This document shows positions 11,101-19,861 of a stretch of DNA of 64,000 nucleotides, one piece after another (position 1 is the stretch's first letter; every line of letters begins with the position of its first letter). The notes below the pieces were generated by a model. The model did no database searches and had not been told where the DNA came from. It saw only the letters and a program-made list of their open reading frames with translations. Where the stretch lies: contig JAUIRK010000889.1 of assembly GCA_030549495.1 (NCBI GenBank), forward strand, positions 1,494,501-1,558,500, in the 5' to 3' direction. Origin of the DNA: Nectonema munidae. Taxonomy: Eukaryota > Nematomorpha > Nectonematoida > Nectonematidae. The position numbers and the translations under genes are program-made.

Positions 11101-12980
11101 ACTGACATCCCCTTTTTAACGTGAAAGAGAATAAAGTACACATTTCTTCTTTTTAGAGGCATAAATTAAATATACTTTGTGCATTGCACTGATTTTAGCA
11201 CGTTAACAACCAGAATAATAATCAGACTTTTAGAGCAAGTGTTCCAAATTTTCTCTGATAAATTACTTCTTTGCATGATAAATTAGTCTAGTGTATAAAA
11301 ATAGAGTTACATTGCATAAAACTAACTAACTACTTGAATAACAACTGGTTAGCTACTAAAACAGTTGAATTCAATTAGTTATTTGGTAACTTAAATAATT
11401 AGTTAATTAACCCATTTACCGCCAAATGTTCCTATTTTGGAACATTTTCATCTTCGTCTGATTTTTTCAATGACTTTGAATATAAATCGTCTGCGTTTTT
11501 TTTAGATATCGTCTGCTTTGCTTGGCCTTAAATGGGTTAATGAATCAGTTAATTAGCTAGTTGCATAGTTAGTTTAATAACCAGTTAACGACCAGAATAA
11601 TCAGAAGATATCAAATGTAAAGCAGAAGATTTGTATTAAAAAGCATTAATCAACGCAGACGATTTTATTTTTGCGAAGTCGACATATTCGACCTTGGTCG
11701 TTCACCGGTTTAGAAGGAAAAGCAAATAAGAAAAAGTACAAGTTGTAGTAGAATTGTTTGTATCGTTGAAGAGCATATGGAAAATTCCAGGCTTGCAGAA
11801 CTCCAGACAACGCGAGGTTTTGATTGGAGAAATCCTGCACTCTCTCAAACTCCGGCTTACAACTAATTTCGAATAAGGGCTCTCTCACATCCTCAATGAA
11901 AGAAATGACTTGTGATGGCGTTTTTAAAACACTCAGACTCGCCAACTTGCTCTCACTGAAGGAGGGAAAACCGATGGCGTGAGCGAACTTCGTGCGCACC
12001 TGCACCAACTGCTCCATCGTCTTCAGGTTGCCCCGCATTACGCTCAGGTTGGCGCAAAGAGAATTAAACTTTTGGTAGCACTTGTGACGCATCGTCTCAT
12101 TTGAGCAATACTTCAGAAAGATTTGCACACACCTCTCACTCAGTTTCATCGACACGCCCTTCAACTTCGTTTCCGAGCTCACTTCACTGGAGCTGGGCAA
12201 GAGTGAGGGGGATGAGGCGAGTTGCAGATCTCCCTCCAGATTGCGCGGCAGCTCAAAGAAGCATTTGGCCGTGTCAAGTGACTCGAGAGAGAGGCAGTTA
12301 GATGGCGAGTTCACTTCGATTTCAATCGCTTTCACGAAACTCTCTTCCATTTCTTTTATTTGTTTGAGGTAGTGCAGGATTTTGTCGCTTTTTTCGGAAA
12401 GCAGGTAAGGGCAGAAGACTTTGAACAAGTGAAGGTGATGGCTCTGGTAGGCTAGTTGTGAAGGATTCAAGGATTCCGAGCCAGACTCCAAAAACTTGGT
12501 TAGCTGTGCATTGATGTATTTAGCACCAAAGACCTGCTGATGATAAAAATTCAGTTTGTTCAGAAGAACAGCCCAGTTGCCTGCTTTATCCAACTTTGTT
12601 AAGAGGATTCCTGTGTGATAAGCCAGATAAAATTTCTCATCTACGTCATGCATTTGAGTGACGAACCAATCAATTTTATTCGTAGTGCTTAAATCGATTT
12701 CATTGGACAATGAATTTATCTTCGAAACAACATCATCAAAAGTAAGAAGGTATTGGAGAGCTGCCTCAGATACGCCCTTTTCTAAGGACTCCTTTGTCAT
12801 ACCCTCAAAAGGAGGGAACTCATTTTTCACGTAAAAGGGATTTTTTTCAACGACATCTGACTTGATAAATCCAAATTTTTGGAACAAGGAATTCATCGAC
12901 GTTGAATACGTTCTCCATCTCACGCAAGACATTGAGCGATGGAGAGGATGAAATCGAATTCCAGGAACACGAGCCATCAA
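1913..12980 (-). CDS. MIPEP: Mitochondrial intermediate peptidase-like M3 metallopeptidase, six exons, 3' end incomplete
   Basis: Family role: MIPEP trims an octapeptide from imported matrix proteins after the main processing peptidase. I assemble exons at 12980-11740, 10212-10125, 8435-8360, 8298-8243, 7272-7174 and 2132-1913, about 590 codons against about 710 in human MIPEP. All junctions are GT-AG and the phases match (2/1, 0/0, 1/2, 0/0, 0/0). The N terminus is Arg-rich and acid-free (RFHPLHRSMSCVRWRTYSTS), as in a mitochondrial presequence. Conserved M3 landmarks seen are the LQAWNFPYALQRYK region (family: PWDPPYYS), LFNFDKTFETLL ([12 protein letters not shown]), LFDPEGKEVAYLLLDAFKRPG (HESEGLLGYIYCDFFQRA) and LPAFFERIATSEAVLNFL ([19 protein letters not shown]). 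Where the family has HEMGH, the joined exons read AEMAA, so activity is doubtful. The last 120 or so residues are not found. The introns are full of MITEs, SINEs and LINE scraps. Confidence 0.75.
2985..3215 (+). mobile_element. Decayed LINE fragment, end of the reverse transcriptase ORF
   Basis: Across two frames the plus strand gives VVKAIITDKRMPMKLKAKVV followed by RNEEIRRKTRVEKIERIKD-like sequence. This is the order seen at the C-terminal end of many LINE ORF2 proteins (thumb region, then 'RNEEIRRRLGVE'). Several stops interrupt it. It lies in the intron before MIPEP exon 6. Too short for a clade call. Confidence 0.45.
3935..4077 (-). repeat. tRNA-like SINE copy 1
   Basis: Read on the minus strand this has GGGGCGTGAGTAGGGTTGG, then GGTTCGAT (like an RNA polymerase III B box), then AAGCCTGCTTT-like sequence and a GAAAACACC tail. 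The same order is seen at 5600-5725, 9610-9722 and 19349-19474. Related sequence may extend to 4165, because a 27-base string ending gtccatgtttaa recurs at 7325-7352. Confidence 0.6.
5600..5725 (-). repeat. tRNA-like SINE copy 2
   Basis: Shares ggtgttttcat, aactatgaggaaag, ggatcgaacccaagacctt and atctaaccaacc with the copy at 3935-4077, in the same order and orientation. Confidence 0.6.
7174..7272 (-). CDS. MIPEP: MIPEP-like exon 5, tentative
   Basis: A 99-base candidate exon with acceptor ccaattctacag|gag and donor gaa|gtgccc, both phase 0, fitting its neighbours. It encodes EGRELKTNISLFNSIILTRK... ending VLNLTDLAE, to be set against [20 protein letters not shown]...LLTPGMMENLFHE. It is about ten residues shorter than the family and only loosely similar. 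Its first bases (GGGGCGTGAG) are also found at the edge of the SINE copies in this window, so it may be partly repeat-derived. This is the weakest exon of the model. Confidence 0.4.
7587..7966. repeat. Cluster of four TTAA MITEs, two truncated
   Basis: From left to right: a truncated family-B copy (from 7587), a family-A copy (7662-7774), a complete family-B copy (7771-7907) and an inverted half B copy (to 7966). The central B copy starts TTAACCCGTTAACGACCAGA and ends with the inverse GGCCGTTAACGGGTTAA. Neighbouring copies share the TTAA between them, as expected if each insertion duplicates TTAA. Confidence 0.75.
8243..8298 (-). CDS. MIPEP: MIPEP-like exon 4
   Basis: A 56-base exon encoding KEVAYLLLDAFKRPGRKQ, the family's LGYIYCDFFQRADKPHQ. 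It lies only 61 bases from exon 3. The acceptor gtgtttag before 8298 completes the Gly codon begun in exon 3. The donor caa|gtgggg is chosen because its phase fits exon 5. Translation past it (VGKWFFLSRG) also resembles the family, so the exon may be longer and use a different donor. Confidence 0.65.
8360..8435 (-). CDS. MIPEP: MIPEP-like exon 3
   Basis: A 76-base exon encoding ...SPFADFADRYQLFDPEG, matching the VWSEDVRKLAVVHESEG stretch of MIPEP. The acceptor is ttttgcgtag before 8435 (phase 0) and the donor is gag g|gtaatc (phase 1). The block around 8220-8470 is visibly richer in G and C than its surroundings, which is how the exon first stood out. Confidence 0.75.
8565..8745. repeat. Interspersed repeat, inverted partner at 14775
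   Basis: The stretch (tttcagtgtatgggtgtcta ... gtattaatacaaataaatag ... atgtaaatgtatgt ... actaacactaatcctaatc) recurs as its reverse complement at 14775-14972, with matching order throughout. Function unknown; no open frame. Confidence 0.6.
8765..8903. repeat. TTAA MITE, family A
   Basis: Flanked by TTAA on both sides; ends ggtccatttacgaccaa and ttggtcttaaatgggttaa. The interior has atcgtctgctttg and cgtctgcgtttt, typical of the family. Confidence 0.75.
9610..9722 (-). repeat. tRNA-like SINE copy 3, degenerate
   Basis: Keeps gattttcatcgaaaaggcac, ggaatcgaacccaa and atcttactcacca in SINE order. It is more diverged than copies 1 and 2. Confidence 0.45.
10125..10212 (-). CDS. MIPEP: MIPEP-like exon 2
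   Basis: This 88-base exon is too short for ordinary ORF calling. It encodes LFNFDKTFETLLDICHTLFN, which matches the family's [21 protein letters not shown] in length and hydrophobic pattern. The acceptor is ...catttaag before 10212, which completes a split Phe codon with exon 1. The donor is caa|gtatct, phase 0. Confidence 0.7.
10792..10927. repeat. TTAA MITE, family B, degenerate
   Basis: Begins ttaacctgttaccgaacaga and contains tttacattagatatcg and gattattctgg in family order. The right end is eroded. Confidence 0.5.
11407..11540. repeat. TTAA MITE, family A
   Basis: TTAA-flanked copy beginning cccatttaccgccaaatg and ending cttggccttaaatggg. Confidence 0.75.
11573..11712. repeat. TTAA MITE, family B, next to a splice donor
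   Basis: Contains ccagttaacgaccagaat, agcagaagatttgtatta, aagtcgacatattcgac and ggtcgttcaccggttt. It ends about 28 bases inside the first MIPEP-like intron. The right-hand TTAA is lost. Confidence 0.65.
11740..12980 (-). CDS. MIPEP: MIPEP-like exon 1: presequence and N-terminal helical domain
   Basis: This large first exon carries about 413 codons. The start Met at 12980 is chosen because it opens the presequence; a second Met follows at once. The exon covers the helical lid of M3 peptidases. Its later part (HKCYQKFNSLCANL..., LVQVRTKFAHAIGFPSFSE, SQVISFIEDV) follows the family order around the 'KLVGYSTFSH' stretch. The open frame runs past the true end into an intron. The likely donor is gtactttttc beginning at 11739, after ...QFYYN plus two bases. 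A TTAA-type MITE lies only about 28 bases into the intron. Upstream of 12980 there is no obvious further coding exon. Confidence 0.85.
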
Positions 12981-13285
12981 ACCACTCTAAACATTTCATT
13001 GGAACTTGATCAAGTGAAACATTGATTTGCCTTCAAAAAGGGTAAATCGTTCCGATAACAATCAACCACAAACACCTACTCATTTAGCGGGCACAAAATT
13101 AGATCTTTGCCTTGACAAACTCTCACCACACAATACCCCACACCCCCTAAAATATTGAAACAATACTTTACATACCTGGGCGTATTTAAACGTGTATTAA
13201 GAAAGCTTCATAAAATCCCTAGATTTAGAAAAGGGCACTTTACTGCTGATTTGCATGATAGTGGACAAGCGCCCAACCAATTTCT
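12981..13285. other. Upstream region of the MIPEP-like gene
   Basis: Mixed sequence holding the expected 5' UTR and promoter of the minus-strand gene. No clear TATA box or second gene is seen. It ends at a truncated MITE. Confidence 0.3.
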
Positions 13286-13288
13286 AAA

Positions 13289-13363
13289 TGGACCTTTGAG
13301 GACCAGAATTTCAAGTCTGTTTTTTCCATGGAATTTTATATATTTAACCCATTTACGACCAAT
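13289..13363. repeat. Truncated family-C MITE with a family-A MITE inside
   Basis: Cctttgaggaccagaattt to gaattttatata matches family C. At its TTAA the sequence turns to cccatttacgaccaatgtt, the start of family A, which is cut by the LINE that follows. Confidence 0.6.
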
Positions 13364-14429
13364 GTTATACGTTGGGCATTAAGAAAGAAGGGTATACTTG
13401 AGTTTGAAGTGAACGCAGTAATGGAAATGTATCGAGATTCAAGAACAGCAGTGCGTATCGAAGGTGAGCTTTCAGAGTGGTTTAAAATAAATGTTGGTGT
13501 TCATCAAGGGTCTGTAATAAGTCCTTTGTTGTTTATCATTATATAATATAGACGCTCTGAGCTCGGAAATCCCGAAAAATAATCGTGAATTTTTGTATGC
13601 TGATGATTGGGCAGTTGTAGGTGATAGTTTGGATGAGTTGAATGTTAAGTATACCGAATGGAAAAGAGCACTTGAAAGCAAAGGATTATAAATAAATGTA
13701 GCAAAGACCAAAGTGATGATCGTGAGTAATAAAACTAATGGTGTCAGGGAAGTGAGTAGTGTCGACCCCTGTTCATTATGTGGACTGAGGGAAGATTTAT
13801 GTTATTTGGGCGATATGATCAATTGCAACAGTTTCTAGTAGCGTAAGAGCGCGAATACGCCCAGGTTGGAAAAAGTTCAAGGAATTATCCGGCTTACCGT
13901 GTGGGAATTTTTTATCTGACGAACTAAAAGCAAGACTGTATAAAGTTTGCGTTAGAAGTACGATTTGTTACGGTTCTGAATGCTGGGTGATGAAGAAGGC
14001 TGACACGAGAAGGCTACAAAGAACTGAGATGAGAATGATTAGGATGATGTGCGGAAAGAGGCTGAAAGATAGGATTGCCAACGATGTGTTAAGAAAGAAA
14101 ATTGGAATTGAGGATATAGAAGTGCATTTAGAAGAGAAAAGATTACGTTGGTTTGGTCATGTCGAAAGGATGTCCAAAGGGAACGCTGTAAAGAAGATAA
14201 AAGATGAATAGAGGAAGACCAAACAAAGAATGGAATGAAGTGATTCACCACGATATGGAAAAAAGAAAACTTGTGCGAAGTGATGCTAAAGAAAGAATGA
14301 AATGGCGTAGTTGTTGCAGGAAACTGGTTGACCCCGACTCTTTGGGAACAAAAACCAGGCCTAGAAGGCAAAATGCATGATGATGATGATGATGATGATG
14401 ATCATGATGATGATGATGATGATGATGAA
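13364..14429 (+). mobile_element. 5'-truncated LINE (non-LTR retrotransposon), decayed ORF2 with trinucleotide tail
   Basis: Across frames the plus strand shows reverse-transcriptase landmarks in order: GVHQGSVISPLLF (finger/palm), YADDWAVVGDSLDEL (catalytic YADD at about 13596), KTKVMI, CYLGDMI, then the C-terminal RLQRTEMRMIRMMCGKRLKD and RLRWFGHVERM, and finally WRSCCRKLVDPDSLG. At least three stops or frameshifts break it. It ends in an (ATG)n array at 14377-14429, a simple-repeat tail as used by RTE-like and other poly(A)-less LINEs. It starts abruptly within a MITE, consistent with target-primed 5' truncation. Confidence 0.8.
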
Positions 14430-14774
14430 GGGAACGCAAACGAATTCCTACTTTAAATGGAATTGTAGAATTAGTCTTAGTGTTAGTATTAGAATTTAGG
14501 TTAGGCTTAGAGTGTATTTCACTGAAATATTTGATTTCTGAGCGAGTTTATTCATTTCTCTATACAAATTTTAGGAGCATAATTCGCAACTTCACCCTTC
14601 TTCGAACCGCTTTTGCAAGTGTATATTTACGCATTTTTCTACACATGATTTAGACTTTAGAATGTTCAAATTTATTCCTCAACTTGAATAACGATTGATA
14701 TTTCCTCAGCCAATATCTCAATGGGCGTTAATGTGTTCAATTTTGAAAAGCTAATGTCGGGGTGAGGATTCGTG

Positions 14775-14972
14775 TATGATTAGCATTAGAGTTAGTGTTA
14801 GAACTAGTGTTAGCGCAAACATACATTTACATAAACATTTTTTGACATTCTTGACACAAACTTTCCTATTTATTTGTATTAATACACGTCTGACACAAAA
14901 AAGGATCTAAACATACATACATACTATATACGTATTCACTTTAGACACCCATACACTGAAATACTAAAATCT
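14775..14972. repeat. Interspersed repeat, inverted partner of 8565-8745
   Basis: Reverse complement matches 8565-8745 over most of its length, including ctatttatttgtattaatac and gacacccatacactgaaata. Confidence 0.6.
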
Positions 14973-16378
14973 CAAAAACAAAAGCGTTAAAATTTTACAC
15001 CAGCAACATGCAGTATTAAAATAACCAACATTTAGAATAGCCAAGACAAAAGATTTAAAGAAACAAGCAAAATAAGGTAATTTCCGTTGATTCAAAATCA
15101 AAAGGTTGTAAAAAAATGACTTTTTTTTATAAAAACTTTTAATATTTAAAGTTAATTTTCTTGAAGAAAATATTAATTATAGAACAAATCTTTTAAAAAT
15201 ATTTACCATCTCAACTTATATCATACACTCAAAACAATTTTATTCTTTAAAATGCTCACTCATTTATCAAGAAGTAACTCAATTAAAAGGCATGTACATT
15301 TGTATGATTCGAGCCGTAAAAAATTCAATCAACATTTGTTTTGGAGATAAAAAAATATTATCATTAGTTTTACATTCTACAAATTCTTCAAATCGTCTAT
15401 TGCGTTAACACGCCCTAAAAACTGAACATATAAACACACTGTTTTGTTCTTGTTCAAAATAAATACTTAATACTTCATATCGTCAACTCGTTGTGTCACT
15501 CTGTCCTGTGAGTGTGGATCACAGAGGGTACACTTATTTTTCACTGTTCGGTGTTCAGTCTGAATCTTTTCCACCAAACTTATTTCACACTCAGTATTTG
15601 AGTTTAAAATATATTTTTCATAAAATGACAAAAAATAGAAAAAAATTCACTAAATAACTTATCCCGTGGTAATCGGCTTGAAGTGTACAAATGGGTATAA
15701 TTCCGTTAAAATCTTAAAAATATTTATTTTAACGACTTTTTTAAGATGTCCCCTGGTTGAACAGTTTTTTTAATTGTCAATCATTCAATAATTTTTTTAT
15801 TTATATTGGCTATTGTGTCCATACTCTCTCCGTATAACTAGTCTTTAAAAGATTTTTCTAGTCATCATCAGGTTAACCAAGAAATAATTGGTAGTAGAAA
15901 TACCGTAAAGTTCGTTAAAATAGCAACTATATAAATAAATAAAGCTACGTTATTAAACTGAGAGTAAATGAAGAAAAATGTCACAACGAGAAGGCTTTTC
16001 TGATCGAAAATGAATTTTTCGCGTAAATAAAGTTCATAGCTACTTTTTAACTTTTTGTTTACCTTAATATATAAATGCATACACTTTCCTTATAGTCTAG
16101 ACCTCATTAAAATCAGTTTTTTTTCGTTTTAAGCTTTTATTTGGTATGTATGAGTAAATAAATCACTTTTGAGTGAATAGAAGACGATTACGCAGGTAAT
16201 CAAAATAAAGTATAAATTTATCGTTAGACAACTTTTTGTATTTTCCAATAAATAATTTTTATGCGTCTACTATATAAAGTTTATTTTAAAAAAAATAGCT
16301 TACTTTTTTATTATTGGAAAAATATAAATACCCTTGAAGTATATTTGTGAGCTTAAAAAAATTGGGAACAAATCCATT

Positions 16379-16537
16379 TTAACCGGTTAACGGCCAGAGT
16401 CGAGTATAGTTGGCTTTATAACAATTAAATCGCCAGCGTTTATTAATGCTTTTTAATACAAATCGCCTGATTATTCTGATATTAACGACTTCTTCGTGCA
16501 GTTACGAGTGAAATATCAATGCGGCTGTTAACGGTTA
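16379..16537. repeat. TTAA MITE, family B, diverged
   Basis: Begins ttaaccggttaacggccaga, keeps gcgtttattaatgct and tgattattctg, and has a second cgactt...gttaacggtt arm near 16530. Confidence 0.5.
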
Positions 16538-18149
16538 CCCGTGAAAATGATTTTGACGGGTGGAAGCTAACTTGAGTGAATTTTTAGGGGTACAAGCGGG
16601 TGAGGGTAAAGAAATTGATTCTTTCAGTAGTATATGATACACAATTCTAAAAATTTATAATGCTATATATCTAATAAACTTTGCGTACTTGATGAAAAAA
16701 TGTCATTCTAATTTCATGAAATAATTCGCCATTTCAATTTCAAAGAAAATATAATATCAACGATCTTGACTCAGTTATCGCAAGTAGGGGTAAAGATGCC
16801 TAAAAGTGTCAATCAAATTAGTGAATGCTACCTGAAAATCGGTTTTTTGCAAAGAGAAAAATATATCATTTCTGAAAAGCATTATTGATATATTTTTAAA
16901 TTGTTTAAATCCTTAACTTTTGTGTTGGTTTATTAATAATAATCATTGCACAATTTCTTCCATGGATATGAGGATATCGTACTCATGTTGAGAAGAAAAA
17001 TATATTTGAAAACTTGAATGCATAAATTACATCGTAAAAAATGTGAAAATTAAGAAAAAACAATGAACAACAAAGCTAAAAGTTATTATACGAAGTTTTG
17101 AGTATGACTCGAAAAAAATAAAGACTAATCTAGAAAAGAAAAATTGATACGAGTTCCTAATGTTTAATTTAACGTATTAGTCGATGAGGTGATATATTCT
17201 ATGGCGTCTTTCATCTTGAAGAATGTGGTGCTGTTTTTTGAAATGTTAAAAAGATCAAAGTGTAGCCCATGGATAATAAGCAGTCTCACCCTTATGAATG
17301 TTCATCAAACCCAGATTGAAGAAAAATCTTAGTCATGAATCTTTAGTTCAGCACCCAATATGCTACTATCAATACGAAATTTACGTAGCTAGAGCAACAA
17401 TAACTAACTGATGCCAATGTATGGTGTAGTAGTACCTGTCAAGATCTTGTGATTAATGGAAACTTGGAGAGAAGGAAAAAACATTTTTTGTTTTTAGACG
17501 AGCATCTAGGAAAGAACGTTCACTCCCTTGAACACTGTTAATGGCCTTGAGAAACTTTGGGTTATGATGCATTTTTTTTTGTCGAAAGTTTGTTAATTTT
17601 TAATGAATAATTCATTTAGCTATATATTTATAAACGTTTTATGGTTTTCTACTTATTTAACTATTTATTTTCTAAATGATTTTCTGAAAAAAACTGATCT
17701 TTCGAGAAGCATAACCAATTCAATTGTCACTTTCACATATTTTTCACAGTAATCCCCAAAACTGAAACAAGAAATGATATGAACATGGTTTATTTACCGT
17801 AAAAAATGGATTATATTTTTGGAGAACATTTTCAGAAGTAAACTGCAAATTTGATTGACACTTTCATATATTTTCACACCCCAATTACGACAAGAGTCGA
17901 TAAATGAAATCAGGATTGCCGGTTTGGTAATTTTATTTAAAGGTTTTCGTAAGCAATTTTATCAATCAATCAAAATTCCAATAGACATTTGTAACAAGGT
18001 TGCCATGCTTATTCCAAAAAAAATGATGCGTTCCAATATACACATTATTTTATATTTTAAAAAGTGTATATAAGTTAACCCTTAAGTTATACGTTAACGA
18101 AATTATTATATGAAAAAAAATTATATTTGCTTTTGATTGACATTAGAGG

Positions 18150-18266
18150 CGGTGGCGTACCAAGGGAGGCTGGAGAGGAAGTGCGCTTAGGGTGCAGAAT
18201 TTATTTGTATTAATATATCATCAATAAAAAATTTAGTTTAGATATTTTAGACTAGGTACGCCACTG
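18150..18266. repeat. hAT-like MITE, 117 bp, with 8-bp target duplication
   Basis: Ends are cggtggcgtaccaag and ctaggtacgccactg, an inverted pair. Flanking 8-mers attagagg and attagatg differ by one base, as expected for an old hAT target duplication. The left half with its left flank recurs at 18522-18590. Confidence 0.6.
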
Positions 18267-18521
18267 ATTAGATGGTCATTGAACTAAAAACATCTAAAAT
18301 TGTTTTTAAAATATTTGGAAGTTTATATATTTGACATTGATTGAGAGAAATTATAACAAAAAAAATAAATTTTACGATTCTTAACTAATTATTTAGTGTA
18401 ATAATTGTTTAAAAGATGCCATTCGCCCCAAAGGTTAGAATTACGCGTGTAAATGTACGCAATTGTATTAAAAAATTATATACAAAACCCTTATTAGAGG
18501 TGAATGAAGTGTCGGATTGGC

Positions 18522-18590
18522 TTATATTTGCTTTTGATTGACATTAGAGGCAATGGCCTACCAAGAGAGGCGGGAGAGGAGGTCCGCCTA
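18522..18590. repeat. Partial duplicate of the hAT-like MITE and its left flank
   Basis: Ttatatttgcttttgattga plus cattagagg, then accaagagaggcgggagagg, copies 18121-18180. The flank is duplicated too, so the MITE sits within a larger repeat. Confidence 0.55.
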
Positions 18591-19128
18591 GGATTATCTA
18601 ATAACATTTAAGAGGTAGAGAAGAGTTTTTAGGTATTAAAAATAATAATTTTTCAAGGTACTATAAAATACTTATAAGATATAGTAAAAAATTAAATCAT
18701 CATTATATATTAAATTAATAATAGCAATTAATAAAATTTGTATGATTAATTTATTTAGATAAAATTTGAATTATCCATCGATCGCCATTATTACATTCGA
18801 AAAGAAATAGTATAAAAAATATCTAAAAAAAATTTCTTGTAACAGAGATATTTTAAAAGAACGCAATCTAATTTAATATTTTTTTAGTTATCGCTATTGC
18901 ATCCAAATCTTTCGTCTTGGTTTGTTGGTTGGATATCGAAGCCTTTTTGCCGTAAGGATATATGCTCCTATTATTCTTGAAAGGGTATGATGAAATTTTG
19001 TGATTTTTATTTTTAAGAGTCAAGAGCATTAAGGATCGAAGGCTTGATCTGTAAAAGTCTTAAGCTAAGATTTACACCTTAAGAACCATTGAGGCTCAAA
19101 TCTTTGTTGTATTGGTAATTATATTTAG

Positions 19129-19318
19129 TTGTAGATATTATAGTGGGGTTAGGTTCGGTTCAAATTATAGATAGTCATTCGAGTCCTGGTCTGAATATTG
19201 AGACGACCTAAACGGAATTTGAACAAATCTAGATACAATATAGTAAAACATATAACAAATAGACATGGTTAGGTATTTCAGATATGTCAAAAGCGGTTGT
19301 TTTGAAATTCCACAAATA
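19129..19318. repeat. Interspersed repeat, direct copy at 22258
   Basis: About 190 bases (from gtagatattatagtggggtt to ttttgaaattccacaa) match 22258-22444 with few differences, in the same orientation. Not recognised as a known family. Confidence 0.7.
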
Positions 19319-19348
19319 TAAAATCGATGTACAAAATGTAAAAAAACT

Positions 19349-19474
19349 ATTGGGGCGTGAGTAGGGTTGGTTAGATGCTGGATTCGATAACTCAAGGTCT
19401 TGGGTTCGATCTTGCATCAAGCCTGCTTTCCTCATATTTGCGCAATTGTGTCTTCTAGATGAAAACACCCTATG
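19349..19474 (+). repeat. tRNA-like SINE copy 4
   Basis: Plus-strand copy: ggggcgtgagtagggttggt, ctcaaggtcttgggttcgat, tcaagcctgctttcctcata and gatgaaaacaccct. The GGTTCGATC core resembles a tRNA B box. Confidence 0.6.
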
Positions 19475-19528
19475 GTACCTTTTCGTACAAAAAAACTATC
19501 GAATTTCAACAAGTCAAATTTAAAATCG

Positions 19529-19861
19529 CTACAATTCAAGATTAACTATTCGAAGAAATAAAAAAAAACTTTCTATATTCATTTTGTTAATCGATGGCAA
19601 TCTATATATGCTATGAACATTTAGTTTTTTATTTTCGCCCAAATCAAGAATTATAGATTGATATTCATATGAATTTTCGCAAAAATTGCCTTCCCTATGT
19701 GTATAGCTAATCCTATTTTTTATATAAAACAAAAGACCAGCGTGTTTAAAAGCTCTTTTTGGTATATTTAATTTTGTAAAGTCAGATAAATTAAAATAAT
19801 TATTATCAACACTTTTCAGCAATGTTTCTCGTAAAAATATCATGGATAAGGGTTTATCCAT
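19529..19861 (-). mobile_element. LINE endonuclease-domain fragment
   Basis: The minus strand is open for 110 codons and reads like the apurinic-type endonuclease of LINE ORF2. It has an ETLL motif (family: ETWL), a hydrophobic HAGLLFYIKNRI stretch (GGV-IYV), then IILDLGENKKLNVHSIYRLP with the YRPP-like turn. No reverse transcriptase follows on the minus side, so this is an isolated 5' piece or the rest has been lost. Confidence 0.6.

Larger units (their letters stand above)
14430..18141. other. AT-rich intergenic region without a supported gene
   Basis: Holds the inverted repeat copy at 14775-14972 and a family-B MITE near 16.4 kb. Stretches of GTTAGT/TTAG-type short repeats occur at about 14470-14520 and 14775-14820. 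Otherwise only short chance frames. Confidence 0.5.

Noticed and set aside
14039-14439. Minus-strand frames with poly-His (HHHHHHHH)
   Set aside because: The His run is the complement of the (ATG)n LINE tail, and the rest is antisense to the LINE reverse transcriptase.
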